Assembly: GCA_029207755.1 (NCBI GenBank)
Contig: JARCOQ010000016.1
Span: 2,857,001 to 2,921,000 of the forward strand
Reading direction: 5' to 3'
Source: Chamaea fasciata
Taxonomy: Eukaryota > Chordata > Aves > Passeriformes > Sylviidae
DNA: 64,000 nucleotides
The stretch's first letter is position 1. Every line of letters starts with the position of its first letter. Shown here piece after piece: positions 1 through 11,720 of this stretch. The notes under the pieces are model-generated. The model had not been told where the DNA came from, did not search any database, and saw only the letters and a program-made list of their open reading frames with translations. The position numbers and the translations under genes were made by a program.

Positions 1-2387
1 AGTGCAGTTTCCTCCAGGACAGAGGGTTGCAAACAACCAGAACAAAGACATACACAACATTCTGCACATCACACAGGAGCATGTACATGCTGGCTGGGAA
101 AAATCCCTGCGGGAAAATCCCTCATCCTAAACAATGAAAACTTAATCATCCCTCACAGGGCAATGCACAGGACATATTTCAGTAGCTCCATGGAACCCTA
201 ATATCAGGAAAGATCCCTCCTTGGTGAAAAGCACTAGTACCAGCTCTTTAGATTTTAGATAAAATATCCAGTTGAAAATATGCAGAAAAAAAAGGGTGCA
301 AGAAACCCTGTCCAGAATGGCACCTCACCTCTGTTCTCCAGCCCAGGAAATACTCATTTCCACAGAAAGCAAAGTACTTGGCAAGACCAAAAATGCTTGG
401 GGAAGGATTGAGTGTCTTCCTCTCCCCTAGTGTTGTGTGGCTGAGCCGCTTGCTTCAGGCTCATTTTAGGAGTAGTAGAGGAAAACCAGCTTTGCCTGAG
501 CCAGGCTGATGGACATTCGTCTGGTGGGGACCACCACACACCTCAGGGAAGTGCAGCATCAGCAACTTATTGATGCTGCAACCTGCCTCAGCCCCCCAGC
601 CCATAAACACATAGCCAGGGGCTGCCTGAAGTTGAGTTTTGGTAATTCGGGTCAAATATCTGGCCAAGATCAGTATGCCCTACACGCTACCTCAACTGCA
701 AAATCAATTTCAAAGGGGTCAAGACACAAAATTCAGCTGAAGGTCCAGATTCGTTGCTGTGTACTGAAAGGGGCCTCCAGAAGCAGCAAGAAAACACAAG
801 GGGGATGCACCTGTTCAAGGCACACCAAGGGGTCTGGGACAGATGGGCTGTGGCAGAGACGGAGGGTGGAGTGAACCTGAGCAGCGGCACAGGAAAGAAA
901 CTGCCAGAGGGGTGGAACTGCCTCTCAGGGCAGGGCTGGAGCGCTGCCAGCAGCCTTGCACCAGAGGGAAGGGCTGTACCTGCCCTAGCTGTGCTCACCT
1001 GGTTTGGCTGGGAGGCTGCGGAAACTGCTCAGGGCTACGTCTGTAAACCACTGGCTTTGTGAACGCACGAGAGAAGAACTCAAAAGGGAAAGATCTAATA
1101 AAAGCAAAATTTGTCAGAGCTTTCGGCAAAGCTTGGAATTAATGTGTGAATCATAAAATATCAAGAGAGCAAACAAAACCCATCCTTAGACATTCCCCTA
1201 TCAGAGCTAAAGAAAGATGTATATGTTTGGGCTTCTCTTGCACGTACCATGAGCACTTTATTTAGAAAAACTGTGTTTAGGGTCTCCTTGATTTTGCCAT
1301 CACTCAGGGATACCATCAGCAGACTCTTCACAGCTACAAAGCTCAAGCAGCCCCTGCAGCTTCCCCACAGCACCTCCCACCTCTCTACGTGTGGCAGTCA
1401 CAACCACATCAGTCTCTTCATCTCTGATGGGACTGTGAAAATCTGGTTACGTGTAACTGTAAATGCAGTTACCACCGTTATGCACTAGGGAATGGGCTGA
1501 CACCTTGAAATACTCCATCAGATCTTAGAAATATATACAGCTGTAGTGAGAAATAGCCCCTTCTCCACCCTCCCCACGGGCTCCTTCTGCTTTTTCAGGA
1601 CCCTGGCATCCCCGTGGAGTCAGCAAAGCCTCCTGTAACCCTTCAGCCATGGAAGAAAAGCATTCCAATTTATCAAGAAACAAAACAACTGCTGGAAATT
1701 TTGGTACTGGATCTGGCAAGTGTTCCTGCTCTGAGAGGCCACATGAACTTGGATAACATGGACAACATTTCCCAATATATCCTCTGCAGTCTTCTGTTTC
1801 TGTTGCCAAAGAGATAAGGATTTAATTTTAGTCGTTGAAATTTTATTAGTCTCCCCAAATACCAATTAATACTTCCCTGCTTATTCTAGCAGAAATCCTA
1901 GAGAGACTGAGGATAGTTTCCTTTTACCACCTTCCTTTGTTCCTTTTTTTCCCCTTGTAAGTAAAGGGTTTTATTAAATTTTTTTTTTACCTATCTCATA
2001 AGTCAGGCAGTGAGTGCAGACTCAGGTAAGGACCAAGGGGGGGTTCTTTTCTGAATCCTTTCTTCAATCACACAGGCAGTCATTGGAGGAGGGATCAGCA
2101 TCCCTCAGAGTTCAGCACTTGTGTTCCTGGTTTTGGAAACTGATGCGGTACAGGATGTGCCTGGCTTCAGTCCAGCTGTCAGCACAGACTTTCCTCCTGG
2201 ACTTATCCATACCTGTGCTGGTCCCCCTTCTCTCCATGAAAATCATCGTGCGCACGGTAATGCAGAATACAGATCATGGCCATTCATCCTTGTCTATGAA
2301 TTTATGTTGTGTGATGAGCAGCAGATCCTCTAACGTGGGGCACAGGTGAATTTCCCTCATTAGGCAGCACCAGCATCCCTGGAAGTT
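1..2387. other. Unique non-coding DNA, no gene seen
   Basis: Every open frame here is short and lacks family motifs. The part around 1,060-1,200 is AT-rich and free of tandem repetition, so it could be conserved regulatory DNA, but it holds no decisive motif. A CAG|GTAAGG string near 2,025 matches a splice donor, but no convincing exon lies upstream. A run of T near 1,979-1,988 is the only simple repeat. Confidence 0.6.
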
Positions 2388-2453
2388 CCCCTCTGCCAGA
2401 GGCACATTCCCTGTCCCCTCTGACAGAGGCACGTCCCCTGTCCCCTCTGCCAG
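2388..2453. repeat. 27-bp tandem repeat, 2.4 copies
   Basis: Two full 27-bp units (2388-2414 and 2415-2441) and a 12-base partial third share the frame CCCCTCTGNCAGAGGCAC. The two full units differ at only about three positions, so the duplication is fairly young or kept homogeneous. Because 27 is a multiple of three, the minus strand reads as a 9-residue peptide repeat. No coding context supports this being translated. Confidence 0.85.
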
Positions 2454-4499
2454 GCCAGGCTGAAGTCTCCCTGAGCTGAGCACAGCCACTCAGCGGCCAC
2501 CAGCATTTGTAGATGGAGAAGACAAGAAAAGTCCCTCCACACTCATCACATTGTCTGTTCATCTGAAGAGCCAAACCAAAACTAAGACCTGCATCTGCTC
2601 CAAATAATTTTTTTCACATTATTTCCTCTGGAATTTGTTTAACTCCATCATGTTTTAGGGCTTTCCATCATTGAAAGTCATCATGTTGAATTATAGCAAC
2701 TGGGGGAATAGCAAAGTGCTCTCTTGCAAGTAGCTCTGTAGAAGATTATGACAAAAGGCAGGAGAATATGCTCAGGACACTTGATGAATAAAAAATGGTT
2801 AGGAAATTTTCACCACAGTTTCATCTCAATTATGGGATTAATAACTGTCTATTAGAAGAGTAAAAAGAATCAAATTAGGGAACTTGAATGGGATAGTTCC
2901 AAAGGAAAAACAATATTTTGACTAAAAATTGCCTTATTAAGTGGCTATCGGGTCATCTCTTTTTACTCCTTTTTCAGAAATCATTAGATACTGTTTTAAG
3001 TTGCACAAGTGCTGCTCTGCTCTTCTGTACAACAACCAAAGCTGCTCATGAGGAGTCATAATCAGTTACTCCAGAGTTAACACTGTTGTTGTTAGAGAAA
3101 CCAGATTTATCTCTATGCCCAATTAGTTTGTACTTATTCATGAATCTCACTTTCATTTCCTGACAACAAAATCAACAGAAACTTCCTAAAATATTATGAC
3201 AATCTGGTGGGAAAAAAAACCACCCTAATAATGTGATGTATTGCAGATCAGACATATTTTCCCACAAAGGCTCCAAGAAATACACTGCCCGTGGGACACA
3301 AACACAGGGTGGGAGGGCATCAGCTCAATCTGCCATTTACCAACACACATGTCCAAAGCCAATTTTAATTTGGAATTCCCTAGCTTCTTAGGCTGAGGAT
3401 TATAAACCGTTTCTGTGCGTTTTGCAAAGTAGTTTTGGTTTGCTTCAGTGAAAAATGTGACTAATGCCACCAGAATGAGATTCCTGACATTCCTTCATAT
3501 TGGAAGACCGCAGCTAAGGTGTTGCCTGGGGAGCACATTTGGGGAGAAGCAGCCCAGCGGGGAGGGCCCTAATCCACAAAAGCAAAACCAAAACACACAC
3601 AGGGATGCCTGTAAAAGCAACATGAGACAACACCTATTGAAAAAGATACAGCAGCTGGTTGGTTTTGTCTATCTCACATTTTCTGTTTAGATCAATGTAT
3701 TCCTCTGGAATAACTTTGGGAGGAAGTTTTGTCCTGTTTTTCATATGAAAATTATCCAGAGGTCTGATATATCCCTGAGGTTGGGTTTTTATTGTTTTTT
3801 TTTTTCAATCAAATACATATTTTAGAAAGTCATCAGGATCCTTTTTCACAACAACTATTTGCAGTGTCTGAGCATTAAGAATATAATGTATTCATATGCT
3901 GAACACATACAGACAACACTTAATATGAAGATTCTTTGCATAATACAAAGCAGTTCTGCTGTCTTTAATGAATATTTTAGCACTGATTGAGGTAAACAAA
4001 ACCAGCTTCTGAAGGACAAGGGATTTCACCCTGTGTTAAAAATCTCTCCTCAATGCAAAACTGCACCCAAACCATGGTGGGTTTTTTATTAGTAGTTTCC
4101 TTTTAAGGGCAAAGTTGTTCAATATTTTTCAGAGCCTGAAGTGCAGGAGCCCCACACGTGAGATGTTTCTCAGGGCACTGTGCTCACAGCTAGGGGGTCA
4201 CAGTCAGGTTTTGGGCCATAGCATGGGTTTTTAAAAGCAACTGCAACACAGTTGAAGCATGAAATTATTTACATAAGCCACTAAACCCTCTGGCAAGCCC
4301 ATGGCATCCTCCTGCTGTGGCAATTAAACTGAGACAAAAGCTTCAGGCAGGCACCCACCCCTGCCTGACCACGGCGTCCTGTTCTTCACCTGCTCCACAG
4401 CCACGCCGGAGAATATGCAACCAGGTACTGGCCACCTAAGCTCTTCATCAGCTGCCAAGCTCCAGTTTTGGAGGGTGTTTTACAGCCAGCTGTGGAAAA
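2454..4499. other. AT-rich unique non-coding DNA
   Basis: No exon, RNA gene or known repeat family is recognisable. The stretch 2,580-3,230 is AT-rich and includes GGATTAATAAC near 2,836, a string resembling paired-type homeodomain sites. This suits old regulatory DNA but is not diagnostic. Short T and A runs occur near 3,797 and 3,212. Confidence 0.55.
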
Positions 4500-4640
4500 C
4501 AACTTGGAGAGCTTTAATTAATGCCCAGGATGACAGTTTGAAGGCTACCTGCTGGTGATAAGTATGAATCAACTCCATGGAAAACAATTTGGCCTTGATG
4601 ATATGTCATTCCTAGTGACTACAAAGAGAAGTTTATGGGG
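4500..4640. promoter_or_regulatory. Possible conserved non-coding element
   Basis: This AT-rich, non-repetitive stretch contains TTAATTAATG and a run of varied sequence with no homopolymers. Its texture differs from the C/T-rich flanks and resembles vertebrate conserved non-coding elements. The call rests on appearance only; no alignment was possible. Confidence 0.22.
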
Positions 4641-5305
4641 CTTGGTTCATCCTTTGATCTAGTCAGGGAGCACTCACTGGCCTCAGCGTGCATCATTTGA
4701 TACACATATTCCTCTCCTGGCCACAAGCCTTAAGCACACACTCTGGTTTAAGTGCATAATCCTCATCCCTCTGCTCCTTGGGGAGGGGAAGGAAGGCGAG
4801 TGCATTAACGACCCAAAAAGCAAAGTGACAGAATATGTTAGTGCATGGTCCTTAGCAAAAAGAGTCTGTACGTGGCATGAAACCAAATCTGCTCTTAGTA
4901 ATGAGTGTACATGCAGCTACATTGTAAATCACAGCGCTGGGGAGGAAGCAAGGAGCACAGGGCAAACACTGGATTTCAAGAAAAAACTCTAAATCCACCT
5001 CCAGGAGGGATTAGATGAAATAATAAAGGGAACTGTCACCAAACATTGAAAACAGACTAGTGCTGGGGTTGTTCCTATTCCTTGATATAATCATTTAATG
5101 CTAGTACCTTGTTCAATATCATTGCACTGGTATAAACTGTTCAGAGCCACCAGAGCTTGCCTGGGCTGGGGACACAGCACCCAGCACAGCCCTGCTCTGC
5201 AGCACAGCAGTGGGAGGCACCCTGTGCAGGAGGATGAGCCCCTGGCACAGCTTCTGTGTCACTGCTGCCAGAGACCTTCCCTGCCTTTGCCTGCTGCCCA
5301 ACAGC
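4641..5305. other. Unique non-coding DNA, nothing recognised
   Basis: No plausible gene, repeat family or regulatory motif stands out. The sequence shifts from AT-rich to GC-richer toward 5,150, where C/T-rich low-CpG sequence begins. Confidence 0.6.
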
Positions 5306-5357
5306 CAGCTTGGCTCTGTTGTTGTTTCCAGCTTGGCTCTGTTGCTGTTTCCAGCTC
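5306..5357. repeat. 23-bp tandem duplication
   Basis: Two 23-bp units (5306-5328 and 5329-5351), each beginning CAGCTTGGCTCTGTTG, differ at one position and are followed by a 6-base partial copy. This is a small minisatellite seed with no coding significance. Confidence 0.85.
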
Positions 5358-5405
5358 TACAGAGCTCCCTGCACGGTGGGTTGTGTGTCCTGCTGCTCTG
5401 CCTCG

Positions 5406-5431
5406 CCCCCTGAGCTCCCTGTCCCTTCCCC
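5406..5431 (-). other. G-quadruplex motif on the minus strand
   Basis: The plus strand shows four C runs (5, 3, 3 and 4 bases) separated by loops of 6, 3 and 2 bases. The minus strand therefore meets the usual G3+N1-7 quadruplex rule. It lies in a short GC-rich patch with few CpGs, so promoter linkage is not obvious. Confidence 0.6.
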
Positions 5432-8099
5432 AGCACCAGCCCCACCATCAGCTCTAAAGCCCCCGGGAAGGTGAGGAGCCTCATTTTCCCCACCTCCACC
5501 ACTTTTCCAAGTACTCTGAGTCTCAAAATTCAGCTTTTCCACCACTTACTTCTATTGCCTTATGTGGCTGCACCAAAATGTGGTTGTCACATATTGCTGA
5601 GCCTTTTTCTTCTCAAAACCCACCTCTGACTATCCCACGCAGGGGTAGCTGCTCTGATGGGCAACCCTGCCCCGTTCACACCTGCCCTACCTTACAGCTG
5701 CTCCATGGACGAAGACCAGCCAGGATCAGCCTTTGGAAAGGTCTCCAGCTGTATCCGGGATCATGGCATTATGACACTCCTCTTAGGACAAGATTCCTCC
5801 ACAACTTCTAGGTGCTCAGGATGGACACAGGCAGTGCTTCCCACACCAGGGACATGCTGGAAATGGAAAAAAAAAATATTTTCATCCAGAAATAAACCAA
5901 AACATGTTCTGAGTGTTGGGGATAATATCAGACCCTGTGAACCATTCATTTCACAGTTTTGAGACTCAGCATCTGTGTTTTGCAATGTGTCAGTGCTAAA
6001 CTCATCACTGAATATTTATATTATTTTCCCATCTCCTGATAAGCTAATAGTATAGATACAGGACACGACACAGGCTGCAGTTAGCAAGTCATAGCATGAA
6101 GTCATCTTTGATGAAGTGCAGCTGCTCAGAGTCAAGCTGTCTCATCACAGTGAAGACAGACTTTTCCATTGCAATCTTTCACAAAAGATTTTAACTCAGG
6201 AGGAACTCCCGACAAATTACTCTTAAAACTGAGACAGGAATTGCTTAATTGGTGCCCAGGCATGCATTTCAAGAAAAACAAAAATAATAATAAAAAAATG
6301 AAAATACACTATTTTCCTGGTTTTAGCTGATGGAAGAAGAGGATAGACAGTATTAGTGTGCATTTTTGAGCTGGAAGTACTTATCCTAAGTCCATTCTTG
6401 GACATAACACCTGCCAAAGAGCTGGAAGCAGCAATGCATTTATGTTTTCTGCAGGTAATGCAGAAAACTTCAGCATTTCCACTTAAAATTATAAACAAGA
6501 CCTATTTTATTATCAAGTTCAAGCTACAGAGTTTGGCCACTTTCATGTTGAGTCCAATACCTCAAAAACTTCCTGCTAAGGACCACGACAGCAGAAGGAA
6601 TTTAATGTGAGAGGGCTTCAGACTGTACTCTGGCTTTTAAGTCCCACTTGCTGCAGAAAGGATCAGAGAGGAGGACTCCTCACCACATCAGGACTCAGAC
6701 CTGCTCTCCATGGCACCATGACTTGCAGATGGGCAAAGCAGATTTTGTTCATTTCACAAAGTGGGGTCAAATCTCTGAAGGGCTCCTGCTACATCCCGTC
6801 AGGTGATGGATCAGCAAGGAGTCAGGAGAAGGAAAAAATTGCAGGTCCATGGAGTGAGGCAGCATCTGCACAGGCCTTTCTGAAGCACATGCCTTTTCCA
6901 TATAAGATGAAAAGGGGGGGTTTGTATGAGGTTTTTCTCGTAGTCCAATTATTCTAGTCAGCAGTAGTCAGTTCTCTACTCTATGGTTCATTTATAGTGA
7001 AACTGATGAGCCATTTCCACAGCACTTCCCTGCTTTCACAGGCTTGTGCAGTACATTGTCATTAGTGAACTGTCCACTCAGCTCTGTCTGAACACTCCTG
7101 TCAGCCCTAAAGGGTGGCTGGACCACCTCTGGCATCCCCAGGCACTCTGTTATTGGGGTTTACTGGCTCTGTGTGCATGTCATCAGGAGTGACACCTCGT
7201 GCCATATGGAAATTCACCTTGCAGCTGAAACCTGGGCTGTGTGTTTGGTTTGGATGAGCTGCCACTACAGTAACTGGGGGAAAAAAAAAAAAAGATATTT
7301 TATATATATGAGCTTGTTTTAATGAGCTTGCTTGTAAGTAGTAACTGTTTTATTGGCTCTTATATGTATTGCTAAGCCGTTAATTGATGTTTTTGGATTG
7401 CTGTAGACTGCTACTGAAGGTAAAACACAGTTTTAAGAATTTTAATATTGTAATCATGGAAAAGATTGCCATGTTATCATATGAGAAAATCTGCATAATG
7501 CAGGTGATGATTCTGCTGTGGTCTGCTTTCAGCAGCAAACACTCAGTGTCTGTTCACCCTGAACCAAAATTAGCATTTTCTACAGACTCAGCCACAGATA
7601 CTTCTGGTGTTTACAGTAAACCCTTAACATAAAACTGCCGAAACAAATAGAGGAGGTCTTTAGACAAATTTCTGAAAGGCAAGACTTGCTGCATAACTTT
7701 TTCTTGCATATAAATATGTGACTAAAAGGTAAGAAATAGAAATAAACGTTGTGCCCATGTACACTTGGGCATTCAGTTCTACCCTGGTTTGGCTCCAGAT
7801 GTTCCAGACTTGCAGCTCACTAAGCTGTAATTCGCTTGTTCCCTTCCATGCAAGATTTGGGATGTTTTGAAGTCCTCCCAATTCAGGAGTTTCACAGCTG
7901 CCTGGGAAGTTCAGATGACCACTCCTGATTAAAGCTGACATTAATATGCCATCTGCTGTAGGATTTCCTCAGGCTCAGGCGCTCTCCTTCCCTTTGCATC
8001 CCCTCTACTCCTCGGATGCCAATCATGGCTATTTCCCAAAAAAGGGAAACATTCAGCTTACATGGCAGTAATAGAACAGTTTTCAATCTCAGTTAACCT
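5432..8099. other. Unique non-coding DNA
   Basis: No gene is recognisable. AT-rich parts occur at 5,980-6,330 and 7,260-7,500; the second has an A run followed by TATATATA and the string ATGAGCTTG twice, 15 bp apart. An AAG|GTAAGA donor-like string near 7,728 has no supporting exon. Confidence 0.55.
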
Positions 8100-8530
8100 T
8101 TACAGCAGTAACACTAATTTGCAGTCTGTTCATACTGAATGCTAAAGTCTCTCTGTTTCCTGCTCTGAATTTCATTCTGTGTCAATTAGTGCTATGAAGG
8201 CAGTCTAATAATGATGTATGGTTAGCATGGGGCTTGTGTCTGAGAGCTGAGGGGAATGCACAGAGGACAGATAATTGAGATGGCGCCGTCCGTGAGCTCT
8301 TCAATGCTTTGCTGAAGTTAAAGGGTCTAGAAACGTGCTATAAAAATGTGTTTTGACATGGGTACTGAGAATATTTAGATGTTTTCAGCAGCTCTGTTGA
8401 AAATAAATAAAAAGGTCCAGCTGCTTTAAATTCATCCACGAGGGTGAAAGGACACAGACCTGTTCAAGCCATTGGCGTATTTGCTTTACTGAAGAATGAT
8501 GTGCGAAAAAAATCTCAACCAATAATTCCC
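8100..8530. promoter_or_regulatory. Possible conserved non-coding element
   Basis: This repeat-free, AT-leaning block includes GTCAATTAGT at 8181-8190, a homeodomain-type core, and an isolated CpG cluster at 8,284-8,292 in otherwise CpG-poor DNA. Retained CpGs and varied sequence suit selective constraint, but that is inference from appearance. Confidence 0.27.
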
Positions 8531-11520
8531 AAGGTTGCAACTATGCCTATTTACACTAACACGCTGAAAGCAGCACACAAATGAGCACAAAGTGACGCCT
8601 GCCACGTGCTCTGGCTTTTTCCATATTGCGTCCATAAGATCCTGCTGGAGACTGACAAGAAACTCTAATGAGTAAACGCGTCAAACATGATACCAGTGGA
8701 TGTTTGGCCACATGAGGTGCTCCAAAGGCAGTGGGAGGCAGGGCACTGAGTTCCCTCTCCTGGCACAAGGGATGCCTGGAGGCTTTGGACAGGGTTCAGC
8801 GCAGCTGACTTGAGCCATCAGCAGAGCAAAGCACATCTGGAGGAGGAGCTGTTGTTTCACATCAGCAAGGACGGGAATACACGTGGCTTGGTCTGGGTGG
8901 GTGACGTGCTCTTGGGGCTCAACCCACCCACCGTGGTGAGGAGACTGGTGGGAACCACCTTTGTGTCATCCTGGCACCACTGCCTAGGGTCAAACACTGC
9001 AGCCAGTCCCAGGCTGACCATGAGAGCATTGGCTCTGGTGCGTCCTGCTGTCCCTGGGATCACACCCGCTGTCAGGTGAAGGCAGGGGCAGCTCAAGAGG
9101 GTGGCGTTCACTCACACCACGGGAGCCACGCAGGAGATGCGGAGGAAATACAAAAGGTCCAGCCCTTTGCCTTTCAGAGCAGCCCTGGATCTGTTCCCAG
9201 ATGGCTCTTGCAATAACAAGATCCCCAATCTCCGCAGAAGGTGGGTGATGATGGGCAGGGTTTGCCCACACTGAGCCCTGCCGGGCTCACACCCACCTGG
9301 AGCAGCCAAGCACAGAGCTCAGTGCCGTCACTGCTCCAGGCTCTCACTGACTCTGACAGCCCCCACTGACATATCCATGGGCTTGATGGCACATCAATCT
9401 CCATCTTTTTTGGGAATGGCACATTGCATCTTCCAGAAAAGAAAAAAAAAAAATCAAACTGCCTCTCTTCCTCTCCATTTCTCCCTGCATTTTGGGCTGT
9501 AAAAAACAGAGGTGGAAGTCAACAACAACCTTGTGAGCCTCCAAACTGCAGCTTTAGGCTTTCCACCTCAGGAAAACTGTAAATGCCTGTCTGTAGATGC
9601 ACACAGAGCTTTTGGAAATAATGGGGAGAAATTAGAAATTAATTCATTTTAGAAGAAAAAGAGAGGAATGCAGCTGAATAGCTACGATGCTGCATCACTG
9701 AGATACATTAAAAACCCAAATGAATCTCAATGTCAGCCAAGGCACTGCCATCACAAATGAACGTGGTGGCAAAGGGTAGGCTTTGTTGCCAAGCCGACAA
9801 AAATAAATTAGTCACCTGTCAGTACTTGCTTAGAATTTACAAACACATCAGTTTTTTGAGGGAAGAGCAGAAAACAGTCAGCATATTTTTCCATTAGAGC
9901 ACTGTGCAGAGAGAACTAAGCACTTTGTTTTCATTTATGCTGTAACATATCCCCTGCTGCACAGTAAAAGGCTCCTCCTGGGAGCGAGGCACTTCTCACC
10001 TGGAGGGCACAGAGCTGCCCCAGCTGATGAAGGCTCCAGAGGAAGCTGAGGGGACACAAGTGCTGGGAGTGACCCAGCACTGGGTGTGACCGTGCAGGAC
10101 GGTGCTGAACCACAGAGCCCCAGTGCCTCGTCAGCGTGGTGCAGCCAGCTGAAAAAACTCCTCTGCTCCGAGTCTGCTCACACTCAGGCAAACCAAGGAG
10201 GGGTAACTGCTCTTTGTGGGCAAATTTTAGCATCTGCTGCAGAATAAAGACAGAAGAGTTTACCTTGGGTCACAGGTCTCTTCTGCTACATGAGTGTCAT
10301 CTCTGCTCCCCCAGGTTTTGCATGCAGGGTGTCTCTCCAAATTCGAAAAAAACAGCTTGTTCTACAGGGTGATGGGGATACTAGGAACTAGAACCTATAG
10401 AATACTGGGGGGGAAAAAAAAAGAAAAGTGTATAATGAAATAGCCAGGGTTAAAACAAACATTTCCCGTGATTAGTTTTTCTAATTTTTGTGTTCAACTT
10501 CCACACGCAACCAAGCTAGTCTTTAGCAAAGCTGAAAGATTGAGTAAAATATCCAGGATGTCTAAGAAAATTTGGAATTTACATTAAGCATTGGTGCGGT
10601 TAGACTGATTCAATCAAGAAAACAAAGCACTGTCTACAAATTACAGGTCCAGCTGGAGCAGCTTGAACCACAAATGCCGAGTCCCAGGGAGCCAGGGGTG
10701 AGCAACCCCAGCCCAAAAATTAGTCAGAGGAGTTAGCTGGGAAATCATCATGAGGAAGAAAAACAAGGATGTGCCAACAGACAATTCATAACCCAAAAAA
10801 GGAGGTGATGTTCAGTCAGTCAAGTGATTTGCTACAAATGCTTTGCCCAGGGCCAGTCTTGCTGCTAAAGCGATCAGTGAAGATGCACTTCCCGAGGTGA
10901 TGCAGGAACGTACTGAAGTCTAACAAGCTGCTGTACACAGCACTTTAATTAGGCCAAATGAGGAAAAGATAATAAACCAGCAGGTCAAACGAAGAAAAAA
11001 AAAAATCTGTAACGGAACGGAATCGAATTATTGCTTTTTTATGGTGACAAGAGAAAAGCTCCAAAATGAGATTTCTGAGTTGCAGTGGTACCTAAACTCA
11101 CACCAAATGAGGGCACAGGAGACGCTGAGCAGCCCATTCAGCCACCAGCACCACAGCCAGGCTCGGCTCTGACCCCACCAGACACGGGAATTTGTCCAGG
11201 TTTTATTCCAGCAGCAACAAATGGCTGGCTGGGCAGAGCTGTTGCAAACTGCAAAATAGGAGGCAAGGACAGGTGTGCAATTTCTTGAAATGTCCTTTTA
11301 GGGCTTGTGGCACAGAGACTCCTTTCAGACACAAGCCATAAGGCTGAGAAATATCTATCATGCTTAGCTGTGGAAACAGGGATTTTATGAAAGTGCGATC
11401 ACGAGGTGATAATAAGAATGTGATTGGAAGTTGATGTGTTATTGCTTAATTTAGACAGAGTAAGGCTCTTTTTTTGTCCATACCATCTGCCAGCCTAGAA
11501 ACCCAAGGAATAAAGGCACA
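8531..11520. other. Unique non-coding DNA
   Basis: No gene or repeat family is recognised. At 9,770-9,830 a CACCTGTCA string joins an E-box to a MEIS/TGIF-type TGACAG site, which could be regulatory. Short A runs lie at 9,440, 10,416 and 10,994. Several open frames of 80 to 100 codons overlap on both strands and look like chance. Confidence 0.55.
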
Positions 11521-11720
11521 AGCTGCAGATGGCTTTTATAATGGCTGCACTCAAGCAGCAGAGGAGCAAGAAGGAGAGAGGCCATATAAATCAGACAGCA
11601 ATATCACCATGGCTGAGCAATAACCGAGCCGAGAGCGGCATTCAGCAGGAGCAGAGCAAGCAGGAGATACTTTCTCAATTGGCTGCATTAAGATTCAGGC
11701 GCAGGATGCAGAGCTGGACC
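11521..11720. promoter_or_regulatory. Possible conserved non-coding element or chance ORF
   Basis: An open frame of 112 codons on the plus strand covers this block, but it has no recognisable domain, no good splice context and a lysine/glutamine-rich low-complexity start. The DNA keeps isolated CpGs (near 11,620-11,640 and 11,700), which could instead mark constrained non-coding sequence. Neither reading is strong. Confidence 0.2.
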
